NCBI GenBank assembly: GCA_002483765.1
Contig: DLIO01000044.1
Span: 1-26,014, forward strand
From: Lentisphaeria bacterium UBA7640
Lineage (GTDB): Bacteria; Verrucomicrobiota; Lentisphaeria; Victivallales; Victivallaceae
DNA length: 26,014 bases
Direction of reading: 5' to 3'
Both the position numbers and the translations under genes were made by a program. Below the pieces are notes generated by a model. That model had not been told where the DNA came from. It saw only the letters and a program-made list of their open reading frames with translations, and did not search any database. Below, piece by piece: positions 1-7,448 of the stretch. Numbering within the stretch: the stretch's first letter is position 1; the number at the start of each line of letters is the position of its first letter.

Positions 1-378
1 AATTCAGAGTAAAATCCGGATAATCCCTATTAAATATGGGTTTTTCTTAAACATGCTCTATTTTTAGATAATTTTAAGAGTAATTCCGGTTTTAATTACC
101 TTATGTTATTTTCAACTACATAAAAATCAAATCGCAATCTATTACACAGATTACAGATCGTTTTTTTGACGGCTCCTTAAGGTGAAACAATCCGGATTAG
201 TCACAGATTTGTTTTTTGCTATTCAGGTATTAATGTATCGCAGTAATATTTTTAACTGTTTGGAATTATTTTTACTGCTTATGCAAGACATCCCGGAACC
301 TTCTGACCCTCTGCCTCGACCTTGGGAACTATTCACCCACGATCATTTTTTTATTTCATTTAACAGGCAGAATAGATC
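1..378. other. Intergenic region upstream of the CNNM/CBS pair
   Basis: No convincing gene. A weak hairpin (CCC-TAT, ATA-T-GGG) near 25-40 is followed by TTTTTCTT and could end a gene lying left of the window. Around 139-215 there are degenerate phrases related to 'attacacagattacag' and 'gtcacagattt', resembling the dispersed repeats elsewhere in the window. A 66-codon GTG-started frame (182-382) overlaps the next gene by four bases but has no spaced ribosome binding site and no recognisable family. I found no clear promoter. Confidence 0.5.
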
Positions 379-1665
379 ATGACCCTACTACTGATCTCTA
401 TTCAAATTCTACTATTAATAGTGCTAATCTTCGGTTCTGCTTTTTTTTCTGGGGCTGAAACTGGTCTATTTTCGTTGAGTCGGGCTCGGCTTTTAGAGTA
501 TCGCGAGAATCCAAATACTCATGCAAAACGAGTTATCATAAAACTTTTGGACAACTACCGCAACACCTTGGCCACGTTAATCATGGCCAATCAATTTGTC
601 AACGTGATGATCTCAATCCTGCTCGGGCGCATACTCGGTCATCTTCCACTGAGTTACTCTTTAATCATGGTGGTTTCAACGGTTATTTCGGTCACCGTGC
701 TGTTGCTTTTTGGGGAAATTACGCCAAAGACGTTTGCTTTGATTCATGCGGAAAAATTCTCCGCCAAGATTGCCGTTGTGATCCTATTTATTTGTAAAAT
801 ACTTGCCCCATTTATTATAATAATGGATAAAATCACTTCAATAATCCTCGATCTTTTTGGTAGAAAATCTACGACTCCGTTGACGGCAGAAGAGTATTAT
901 TCATTCCTTGAAATTGCCGAACAAGCTGGAGCATTTGCAGAAAAAGAGATCGTACTACTAAAATCGACTCTGCGCCTGCGAGAAATACCGGTTGCAGCAG
1001 TCATGACTAGTCGAGTTGGCGTTAAGGTCTTAAGAACGTCATACTCCTGCGAGGAAGTTAAGAAGAGGATCCGCCGCTACAAACGAGAAATTTTCCCGGT
1101 AGTCACGAATGATTTGGATGATGCGGAGTTGGTGTTTTCTTCCAAAGAATTTTATCTAATGGATACTGCAATGCAGGAAAACTGGCAAGATTCACCGTGT
1201 GTAAGCAGAACCGTTTTTGTCCCGCGCCAAACCTCTATTTCTAAAGCACTTGACACTCTTTATGCCCACAAAAAAGTGGCGGCGTTGACCGTGGATGAAT
1301 TTGGGCGCTGCTCCGGCATGATTACATTGAAAGAGATCATCGCCGAACTAGTCGATGAGATTAAAACCATGTACACGCGTCCAGAATCTAAAATTGTCAA
1401 AACCTCCGAAACCACTTGGAAGGCAGGGGGAACATTACCATTACACCAGCTTCGCGAAGCTACTGGAGTGGACATCCCTGACGACTTAGAAGCCTTCACG
1501 CTGAATGGTTGGTTCTCCCGCTGTATTGATCAGATTCCACGACGCGGTGATGTCGTTGAAACACACGGTTTACGCTTAACCGCTAAAAAAATATTCCATC
1601 ATCGTTTGTCTGAAGTTAAGATTGAATTGATCGCGCCGGCGAAATCTCAGGAGCACAAATCATGA
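379..1665 (+). CDS. CNNM-CBS-CorC_HlyC membrane protein (hemolysin C / CorC family)
   Basis: A 428-residue inner-membrane protein of the DUF21/CNNM transporter family, whose members are linked to divalent cation (Mg2+/Co2+) efflux or homeostasis. Residues 1-170 are the CNNM domain: several hydrophobic helices, the FSGAETG motif at 23-29 and the diagnostic GEITPK motif at 112-117. A CBS pair spans about 200-330, beginning near EIPVAAVM. Residues 345-425 match the CorC_HlyC C-terminal domain. Domain order and length fit the family. The stop overlaps the start of the next gene (ATGA), so the two are probably translationally coupled and may form a heteromer. The name hemolysin is historical; transport substrate cannot be read from sequence. 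The start is preceded only by a weak AGG about 12 bases upstream. Confidence 0.93.
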   Translation: MTLLLISIQILLLIVLIFGSAFFSGAETGLFSLSRARLLEYRENPNTHAKRVIIKLLDNYRNTLATLIMANQFVNVMISILLGRILGHLPLSYSLIMVVSTVISVTVLLLFGEITPKTFALIHAEKFSAKIAVVILFICKILAPFIIIMDKITSIILDLFGRKSTTPLTAEEYYSFLEIAEQAGAFAEKEIVLLKSTLRLREIPVAAVMTSRVGVKVLRTSYSCEEVKKRIRRYKREIFPVVTNDLDDAELVFSSKEFYLMDTAMQENWQDSPCVSRTVFVPRQTSISKALDTLYAHKKVAALTVDEFGRCSGMITLKEIIAELVDEIKTMYTRPESKIVKTSETTWKAGGTLPLHQLREATGVDIPDDLEAFTLNGWFSRCIDQIPRRGDVVETHGLRLTAKKIFHHRLSEVKIELIAPAKSQEHKS

Positions 1666-2639
1666 TGTTGATTATTACTATTATTATCATTCTGCTACTG
1701 AATAGTTTTTTTGCTGGCATTGAAATCGGATTGATCTCAATGGCGCGTCCACGCTTGCGTCATGCGGCGGCACGAGGTTCGACTTCTGCTAAGTTACTTG
1801 AACGAATGACCACCAAACCACAACTGATGCTCGCAATCACCCTGCTGGGCAATAACATCTGTACTGCATTGGCTTCAATTCTGGCGGACCAGTTGTTCGC
1901 TGGTTTCGGATTCAGCGCGACCAATGCCCTAATCTGTTCAACCTTGATTATGACAATCTTACTAATGCTTTCTGAAATTATCCCGAAAAATTGGTTTCGC
2001 CAATCTCCGGAAGAGCGTTGCATTGCCTTTGCTCCGCTTTATTTTTTCTTCGGCGTAATTCTTTGGCCTGGAGCAAAAGTATTATCATGGCTTACCATAG
2101 TTGCGTTAAAATTATTTTCCTCTTCGACCGATAACGACGCCAAAAACACCCGTAATTTATTACGTCGTGACTTCCGTTTCCTGCTGCGTGACAGCAAGTC
2201 TGCGGGTAGTTTGGACTCTGGCGAAGCAGATATTCTTGAGAAATCTTTGAATTTCAATTCGCAACATATTCGCGATATCTATACGCCACTCGAAAAGCTT
2301 ACTACTATTGCATTTGATGAAACTATTAGCGCGGCCATTGTGATCTGCCGTCACAGCGGCAAATCTCGATTGCCGATAATTAAAAACGGTGAATGGAAAG
2401 GGTTTTTCAGTATCTACGATGCAATATATCGTATTGCTGACTCTGAATGGGACACTTTAACCGTTCATGAATGCATGCGCACAACGGAAACTATCAGTCT
2501 AAACGCCCCCATTGCGGATGCATTAAAATTAACCCGTCGAAACCAAATTAGAATGCTTTTCGTCAGCGATCCAGCAGGACAAAACATCGGAGTAATAACC
2601 CCGACCGATGTTGCTAGAATATTGTTCAACCAACACTAA
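1662..2639 (+). CDS. Short CNNM-CBS membrane protein, no CorC_HlyC domain
   Basis: A 325-residue paralogue of the preceding protein. The CNNM domain (about 1-155) carries FFAGIEIG at 16-23 and SEIIPK at 104-109. The CBS pair occupies about 205-322, with VITPTDVARI near the end typical of a second CBS motif. It stops right after the CBS pair and so lacks the CorC_HlyC domain present in its partner. The four-base overlap with the upstream gene makes co-expression very likely. Paired CNNM genes with unequal tails occur in many bacteria; a complementary or heterodimeric arrangement is inference. It ends convergent to the XRE-cupin gene. Confidence 0.9.
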   Translation: MMLIITIIIILLLNSFFAGIEIGLISMARPRLRHAAARGSTSAKLLERMTTKPQLMLAITLLGNNICTALASILADQLFAGFGFSATNALICSTLIMTILLMLSEIIPKNWFRQSPEERCIAFAPLYFFFGVILWPGAKVLSWLTIVALKLFSSSTDNDAKNTRNLLRRDFRFLLRDSKSAGSLDSGEADILEKSLNFNSQHIRDIYTPLEKLTTIAFDETISAAIVICRHSGKSRLPIIKNGEWKGFFSIYDAIYRIADSEWDTLTVHECMRTTETISLNAPIADALKLTRRNQIRMLFVSDPAGQNIGVITPTDVARILFNQH

Positions 2640-2817
2640 TGCCACGACAGTAAAGCGATACGTTCTGTCTAACTGTAACGATTAAAGGAAGAAAGATCGA
2701 CTGTATTGATGTTTTAATAAACGACAAAATGAAAAATATTCTTCTCGGCTCCGCCACGAGGCAATCTTATGAAAAATATTTTCATTAATTATTGCAGATC
2801 AAAGGGTTTGAGTCCAC
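2640..2817. other. Convergent intergenic region
   Basis: This lies between the convergent CNNM and XRE-cupin genes. The phrase ATGAAAAATATT occurs twice in direct orientation, at 2729-2740 and 2769-2780; the second copy lies in a near-palindrome (gaaaaatattttc). No strong hairpin with a U-tract is visible, so termination in either direction is unclear. Confidence 0.4.
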
Positions 2818-3393
2818 TCACAACTTCCTGCTATTTTCATAGATTATTAGTGCTTTGGCGTAATCACAGCCGGGCACTAAACTTACTCGGTGCGGTACGT
2901 TTGCGGTTAGATATAACGTATCATTAGCTTCCATCGATTCGCACGTATCGTTGTCGGAGATATAAAAATTCAATTCTCCTTCCAATAATACAAAAAATTC
3001 ATCCGAGTCATGCATCAAAAAATCACGTTCCAGCTTTCCTTTGCGATATTCCACCAAAAGTGGATTCAATTTACGATCAATCTGTTGATGTGCCAACACA
3101 TGGTAGTGCATGCCATATTCAAAATTATCATCCCTGATTAACTCCTGACCTTCATCAAGTTTGCTCAAGGTATATAGTGGTTTTTCCATATCCTTTTGAA
3201 AAAGATCCGTGATTGCCACCCCCAACGCGGCAGCGACATTTTGTAAGGCTTTTAGTGACGGCGTAATTCGAAAATTCTCCAGCCGTGAAATAAAACCCTT
3301 ACTAAAACCACTATTTTGTGCCAAGCTCTCAACTGTCATATTCTGACTCAGGCGCAAACGTTTTATATTTTGTGAAAGTTCTAATAAATCCAT
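2818..3393 (-). CDS. XRE-family transcriptional regulator with C-terminal cupin domain
   Basis: A 191-residue HTH_XRE plus Cupin_2 protein. Residues 8-62 form a classic HTH_3 domain (IKRLRLSQNMTVESLAQ, then GFSKGFISRLENFRITPS). Residues 118-185 form a small cupin barrel, with HDSDEFFVLLEGEL and the later PHRVSL strand. Such proteins sense a small ligand through the cupin and usually control the gene set beside them (for example PuuR-like regulators). The ATG overlaps the stop of the GDPD gene (TAATG), so it is the last gene of the Ldh_2-GDPD-regulator operon and would be autoregulated if it binds that promoter. The ligand is unknown. Confidence 0.93.
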   Translation of the reverse strand: MDLLELSQNIKRLRLSQNMTVESLAQNSGFSKGFISRLENFRITPSLKALQNVAAALGVAITDLFQKDMEKPLYTLSKLDEGQELIRDDNFEYGMHYHVLAHQQIDRKLNPLLVEYRKGKLERDFLMHDSDEFFVLLEGELNFYISDNDTCESMEANDTLYLTANVPHRVSLVPGCDYAKALIIYENSRKL

Positions 3394-4115
3394 TAAAGCT
3401 CCAAGTTTTGCCGTAAATAAGCCGCACGGTTACTGGTTATCGCATCAACTCCAAGCCGCATAAAAAATTTTGCCAAGTCCAAGTCATCAATAGTCCACAC
3501 CGCGATTTCGGCGTCATTTACACGCAATTCAGTCAAGAATTCTTTCGTTATTTTTTCACAAGCGGAAAGATCAAATCCTTCTGCTTTGGATTCTTCAACT
3601 AGTGCGAGTAGGTCGTCAGGACTCGGAGTTAACTTTTTGGTTTGATCATCAACCTTTACCCCGGATAGCAAGTATGATTTTATGTTTGGCAATAATTTTT
3701 TGCAAGCTTTCAAATTTTCATTTTTAAAATCAATAATATATAAATCTTCGATTCTGGCTGGAGAGTTTTTGATGACTTCACGCAATGGGGATAAAATCGC
3801 TGCGCCAGCTTTGATCTCAATATAGACGATTTTACCAGCAGGTGCTTCTGCTAAAACTTGCGATAACAGCGGTATTTTTTCTCCTTGGCCTACGTCCACT
3901 TGAGATAAAGCTTCGAAATTCTCCTCCGCGATTACCAACTTTTTATCGCCGACCCGTTCGGTATCGGCGTCATGGACACAGACTACTTGTCCGTCAGCGG
4001 TCAAGCGAATGTCTAACTCTATTCCGTCCGTTCCACGCTCCCACGCCAAACGGAAAGCGCGCATGGTATTTTCAGGAGCATCATGCGACTCGCCCCGATG
4101 TGATATCCACAACAT
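3393..4115 (-). CDS. Glycerophosphodiester phosphodiesterase, cytoplasmic
   Basis: A GDPD-family TIM-barrel enzyme of about 240 residues, expected to hydrolyse glycerophosphodiesters to glycerol-3-phosphate and an alcohol. Visible motifs are SHRGESHDAPENT at the N-terminus (catalytic HRG and ENT), GIELDIRLTADG with the metal-binding Glu/Asp, VCVHDADTERV (second catalytic His), YIEIK, and the C-terminal AVWTIDD and GVDAITSNR. There is no signal peptide, so it acts in the cytosol, unlike GlpQ. I prefer the ATG at 4115 to the in-frame TTG at 4130, because GAGG sits 9 bases before that ATG. The gene begins four bases after the Ldh_2 stop and its own stop overlaps the regulator start. Confidence 0.92.
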   Translation of the reverse strand: MLWISHRGESHDAPENTMRAFRLAWERGTDGIELDIRLTADGQVVCVHDADTERVGDKKLVIAEENFEALSQVDVGQGEKIPLLSQVLAEAPAGKIVYIEIKAGAAILSPLREVIKNSPARIEDLYIIDFKNENLKACKKLLPNIKSYLLSGVKVDDQTKKLTPSPDDLLALVEESKAEGFDLSACEKITKEFLTELRVNDAEIAVWTIDDLDLAKFFMRLGVDAITSNRAAYLRQNLEL

Positions 4116-4119
4116 ATAA

Positions 4120-5235
4120 TTAATCCTCAAATTTAAAGTTATACTGATTTAGACCGAGTTCGGCTTTCATCTCGATAATGTGCTTTTGTAACGCCGGATT
4201 TATCGGCACGCCCTTGTCTTTTCGTTCCAGCCAGGCCAGATATTCTTTTTCGCCAGCGGTATAGATACGTGCGTAGTTTGGGGCAACTTTTGAGTTGCGT
4301 AATGCCCTCAGAATATCTCCAGTAGTTTTTTTAAACTCCGCTGGTTCAATAAAAGCATTTATATCGATTGCGATAAAGAAATGCCCCAGTCGATACGGGC
4401 ACTTGGAACCGTCTGGATTAAAACCGAGCAAGCCTTTCATAAAAGCTCCCTGTTGAAGCGCTGCCGACAAAATTTCAACAACAGTAGCATAGCCATACCC
4501 TTTGTAACCGCCACCTTCTTCACCGATTCCGCCAAGCGGAGTAAGCGCTGCCGTGCCTTTTACTAAATCCTGAAGAATTTGATGGGTATCCGTTCGGGTG
4601 GTTCCGTCCTGATCAATAACCCAGCCAGGAGGAATCTCTTTCCCAGCGCGATCATAAACCTCAAGTTTGCCGCGTTGCGAAATACTGGTTGCGCAGTCGA
4701 GAAAAAACGGAAACTCTTCATCTGAAGGCATTCCAAAAACCAAAGGATTTGTTCCCAACATATTCTCAACCCCAAAAGTTGGTGCAATTGAGGGACGCGC
4801 ATTAGTCCCTGTAATGCCAATCATATCGTTTTCTATCGCCATCAAAGGGTAATAGCCGGCAATACCGTAATGGGTGGAGTTACGGACGGCGACCATACCC
4901 ATCCCATATTCTTTGGCTTTATCAATCGCCATCTGCATAGAGCGCTTAGCAATGACATGGCCCATGCCGTCATGCCCGTCAATTACCGCGGTAGTCGGCC
5001 CCTCGCGGACAATCTCAAAATCAGTGATAGGGTTTTGAATACCCTCTTTTATTCGGTCATAATAAATCGGCTTGAGCCTCCCGATTCCATGTGAATCAAT
5101 ACCACGTTTATCAGCAGCAATCAAAACGTTTGCGCAAATTTCAGCGTCAGCTTCTGGCACACCAGCGCCGATAAAAACATCACGCATAAAAGATTCCATC
5201 TTATCAAACGACACCCAGTGAATATCTTTTGCCAT
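4120..5235 (-). CDS. Ldh_2 (malate/L-lactate dehydrogenase-type) NAD(P)-dependent oxidoreductase
   Basis: A 371-residue member of the Ldh_2 (YlbC/AllD/ComC) family, which oxidises or reduces 2-hydroxy acids such as malate, ureidoglycolate, sulfolactate or 2,3-diketogulonate; it is unrelated to classical LDH. Family signatures are ADKRGIDSHGIGRL (41-54, catalytic His region), RNSTHYGIAGYY (118-129), GTNPLVFGMP (161-170), DCATS (180-184) and GGYKGYG (252-258). First gene of the operon with GDPD and XRE-cupin genes. The start is well supported: AAGGGA lies 8 bases upstream of ATG. The substrate cannot be chosen from sequence alone. Confidence 0.93.
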   Translation of the reverse strand: MAKDIHWVSFDKMESFMRDVFIGAGVPEADAEICANVLIAADKRGIDSHGIGRLKPIYYDRIKEGIQNPITDFEIVREGPTTAVIDGHDGMGHVIAKRSMQMAIDKAKEYGMGMVAVRNSTHYGIAGYYPLMAIENDMIGITGTNARPSIAPTFGVENMLGTNPLVFGMPSDEEFPFFLDCATSISQRGKLEVYDRAGKEIPPGWVIDQDGTTRTDTHQILQDLVKGTAALTPLGGIGEEGGGYKGYGYATVVEILSAALQQGAFMKGLLGFNPDGSKCPYRLGHFFIAIDINAFIEPAEFKKTTGDILRALRNSKVAPNYARIYTAGEKEYLAWLERKDKGVPINPALQKHIIEMKAELGLNQYNFKFED

Positions 5236-5254
5236 AATTCAGTCCCTTCAGTTT

Positions 5255-5272
5255 GTTTACAAGAAAGTTTAC
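5255..5272. promoter_or_regulatory. Candidate operator: direct GTTTAC repeats
   Basis: GTTTAC occurs at 5255-5260 and 5267-5272, 12 bases apart and just downstream of the predicted transcription start. The position suits a repressor site and the operon encodes its own XRE-cupin regulator, so binding by that protein is a reasonable but unproven guess. Confidence 0.35.
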
Positions 5273-5280
5273 CAAAAAGA

Positions 5281-5308
5281 AATATAACGAAAAACTATTA
5301 TTTATCAA
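5281..5308 (-). promoter_or_regulatory. Sigma-70-like promoter of the Ldh_2-GDPD-XRE operon
   Basis: On the minus strand, TTGATA (5308-5303) and TATATT (5286-5281) are separated by 16 bases, giving a start near 5274 and a short leader of about 40 bases before the ATG at 5235. Confidence 0.65.
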
Positions 5309-5663
5309 GAAAATTATCGAAAAAAAAGTCAATTATGAGGCTTGACATGAAACGCATTATCTAACCGCAAAAAATGCTGAGTACACGGCGAAATTTTCTT
5401 TATGTCTTAATTATCGCGCATGCATGATGTTTCGACCATATCGAATGGTGTGACGCGCGACAACTAAAAATACTTTTTATGTAATATCCATAACTATTAG
5501 TGCAAATTAGTGGCTAGAAACTCTCTCCTCCCTTCCGTGGCTAAACCCCCACTCCCTTCTCCATTTATTAATGTCCATCAGTGCTCATTAGTGGTTTCTT
5601 CCCGTCTCTTTTTTATTTATAGCCGTAGTAATAAATCGTTCTGGGTGAAACCGTGTATTTTGG
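5309..5663. other. Intergenic spacer with repeat relics
   Basis: This is the non-coding spacer between the divergent Ldh_2 and PMT-type operons. At 5405-5429 the phrase gtcttaattatcgcgcatgc resembles the left half of the GCGCGC palindromes at 12961, 18314 and 20408, apparently decayed. At 5496-5517, 5533-5546 and 5574-5597 lie three units of the CGTGG/AGTGG repeat family. The 62-codon frame here (5510-5698) reads through repeats and is not considered a gene. Confidence 0.5.
5496..5597. repeat. Cluster of ATTAGTG-type dispersed repeat units
   Basis: Units at 5496-5517 (ATTAGTGCAAATTAGTGG), 5533-5546 (CCGTGGCTAAA) and 5574-5597 (CATCAGTGCTCATTAGTGG) belong to the family also seen at 12895, 18365, 20538 and 23313. 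They resemble the non-coding 'cgtgttcatccgtggtt' repeats I recall from many environmental bacterial genomes. Confidence 0.55.
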
Positions 5664-5692
5664 TTGCACAGTCAAATTTACGGGGGTATATT
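5664..5692 (+). promoter_or_regulatory. Sigma-70-like promoter of the PMT/RlmN-like operon
   Basis: TTGCAC (5664-5669) and TATATT (5687-5692) are separated by exactly 17 bases. The start would be near 5699, leaving a leader of about 105 bases that contains a 12-codon upstream ORF. Confidence 0.65.
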
Positions 5693-5764
5693 GTTTAATA
5701 ACATTTTACAATTAAAAAACAGCACAATCCATAGCTGCAACAGATTATTAGAGGTTTCCGAATT

Positions 5765-5803
5765 ATGACTGTATTTCCCATACGCAACACTGGTAGTATC
5801 TGA
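5765..5803 (+). other. 12-codon upstream ORF, possible translational coupling leader
   Basis: ATG at 5765 is preceded by AGAGG at good spacing and reads MTVFPIRNTGSI before TGA at 5801-5803. The main gene starts two bases later (TGAGATG) and has no Shine-Dalgarno of its own, so ribosomes finishing the short ORF may restart there. It shows no run of one amino acid that would suggest attenuation. Function is inferred from layout only. Confidence 0.35.
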
Positions 5804-5804
5804 G

Positions 5805-7448
5805 ATGCTGCGCGAAGAAAAAAAGTTTTCTAAAGCTGGCGGAATACTGTTGTTGGTTTTATCGTTTTTTGTGCTTTATTCGCCGCTACAACTTGGCGAA
5901 CGTGAACTCTATTGGCAGGAGGGATTTCATGCCGCCCAGGCGCAAGAGATGAGCCTCACGTTGCCGATTACGGTTGCTCATGGTGAAGTGATAAACAACT
6001 CATTCCCATTATATCCGTGGTTAGCCTCGTTATCGGTTCACTACTTGGAACTTCCGATGGAATTTGCGCTACGTGGCATTTCAGTTTTGGCATTAGCTTT
6101 AATTGCTTGTATTGTCTGGCGTGCTACGCTTTCGGCGGGTGGAATTCAGGCTGCGCTTGTTGCCGCCGCGATGGTAATTAGTACTAACATAATCATTGAC
6201 AAAGGACCTGAAGGATATCCGCAAACTTTGATGACGGTATTCATGTTAGTGGGCTGGATTCTTTGGTTTAACTTAGGTTTTGGCCGGGGCAGCTGGGATA
6301 AAGCATGGCTGGTCGCACTCTTTTTCGGTGGATTGGCATTTTATACCGGTGGGTTCCAAGCATTACTCTATTTCGCGCTTCCTTTTGTATTTATGCGACG
6401 CCCGCTTGGTATCTGGAAAAGGCTCAACCGTTCTGGATTTTGGAGCGGCTTGGCCGTTTTATTCGGCTTTATTTTACTTTGGGGCATTCCATATATTCTA
6501 CTTTCCGGGAAATTACCATTTACTTCATTTTCACCGGGCAATCAACTCGGGCGTTACTTAGAACATCTGTTATCATTTCCACTGGATATGATGTTGCGTA
6601 TTGCCCCGTGGCAGGTTTTGGCTTGGGCTCCTTTTTGTGTGGCATTGTTCCCGCTCGACTCCACTCCAATTTATAGTAGATTCCTGCGCACGATCGTGAT
6701 CTCATTATTTTTCGGGCTGTGGTTAAATCCATTTTCAGAACCCCGCGATATGGTAATTTTGTTACCTGCATTATCGATCCTTTGCGGTTTAAATTACTGG
6801 ATTGTGGCGCGACGTTACGGCGATCGTATTATTAAAATATGTTCAATCCCAGCCGGGTTGTTGATCATTCCAGCAGCAATTATGATCGTATTTTATTTTA
6901 TTCCCGCCGAATGGGGTCTGCAACAACTAAAACTTGAGCGCGGCTATGAATTTAGAGAATTATTGCAAAACCGTATTGCCTGTGGCGTTGGAGCGACATT
7001 GTTAGTGATCATTGCTGGTTTTTTGACGATCAACGGTCGTCTGCGGCCATTGTGGTGTTGGGTTTTAATGATCTCGGTTTCCTGTGCTATTTTTTCCTGG
7101 GGGTTGATTGTGCCGTACCGGGCGCAGGAAAATGAAAAGCGCGCATTAGGAGTCGAGATTCGCAAAGCGCTTAAAGACGAATCTGTTTCAGATCAAGAAA
7201 TTATTTATAAAGCTAAGATCCTTGACTTATACAGTGAATGTTACTATATGGGCTGGCAGGCACAAAAAATTTCATCACTACAAGAGTTGCCAGAACACCA
7301 GAAAACAGTCTACTTGATCACTACCGAATTCCCTCAAGATCCAAGCCGGAGATGGCGAAACTTATTACCTGAACGGATGAAATACCGTTCTCAGCGGCTT
7401 TGCCTCTATCAAGGGATTCTAACCGATAACGCTGGAGATCAACAATGA
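5805..7448 (+). CDS. PMT/ArnT-like polytopic glycosyltransferase
   Basis: A 547-residue integral membrane protein with about a dozen hydrophobic helices and a soluble C-terminal tail from about 460. The N-terminus has the PMT_2 layout: a first helix (11-28), then an extracytoplasmic loop with GERELYWQEGFHAAQAQEM (31-49), matching the acidic 'E..Y...A..M' signature of ArnT-type enzymes, then NNSFPLYPWLASL (64-76) and the GYPQTLMTVFML helix (137-148). Such enzymes transfer a sugar from a polyprenyl-phosphate donor to lipid A, protein or another envelope acceptor on the periplasmic face; donor and acceptor are unknown. The start at 5805 follows a short upstream ORF. The stop overlaps the RlmN-like start (ATGA). 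Confidence 0.85.
   Translation: MLREEKKFSKAGGILLLVLSFFVLYSPLQLGERELYWQEGFHAAQAQEMSLTLPITVAHGEVINNSFPLYPWLASLSVHYLELPMEFALRGISVLALALIACIVWRATLSAGGIQAALVAAAMVISTNIIIDKGPEGYPQTLMTVFMLVGWILWFNLGFGRGSWDKAWLVALFFGGLAFYTGGFQALLYFALPFVFMRRPLGIWKRLNRSGFWSGLAVLFGFILLWGIPYILLSGKLPFTSFSPGNQLGRYLEHLLSFPLDMMLRIAPWQVLAWAPFCVALFPLDSTPIYSRFLRTIVISLFFGLWLNPFSEPRDMVILLPALSILCGLNYWIVARRYGDRIIKICSIPAGLLIIPAAIMIVFYFIPAEWGLQQLKLERGYEFRELLQNRIACGVGATLLVIIAGFLTINGRLRPLWCWVLMISVSCAIFSWGLIVPYRAQENEKRALGVEIRKALKDESVSDQEIIYKAKILDLYSECYYMGWQAQKISSLQELPEHQKTVYLITTEFPQDPSRRWRNLLPERMKYRSQRLCLYQGILTDNAGDQQ

Noticed and set aside
182..382. 66-codon GTG-started frame overlapping the first CNNM gene
   Set aside because: No spaced ribosome binding site, no recognisable family, and composition like the AT-rich spacer.
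5496..5597. CRISPR-like array
   Set aside because: Units are short, degenerate and unevenly spaced, without true spacers or cas genes.
5510..5698. 62-codon plus-strand frame
   Set aside because: It runs through dispersed repeats and the predicted promoter and resembles no protein.
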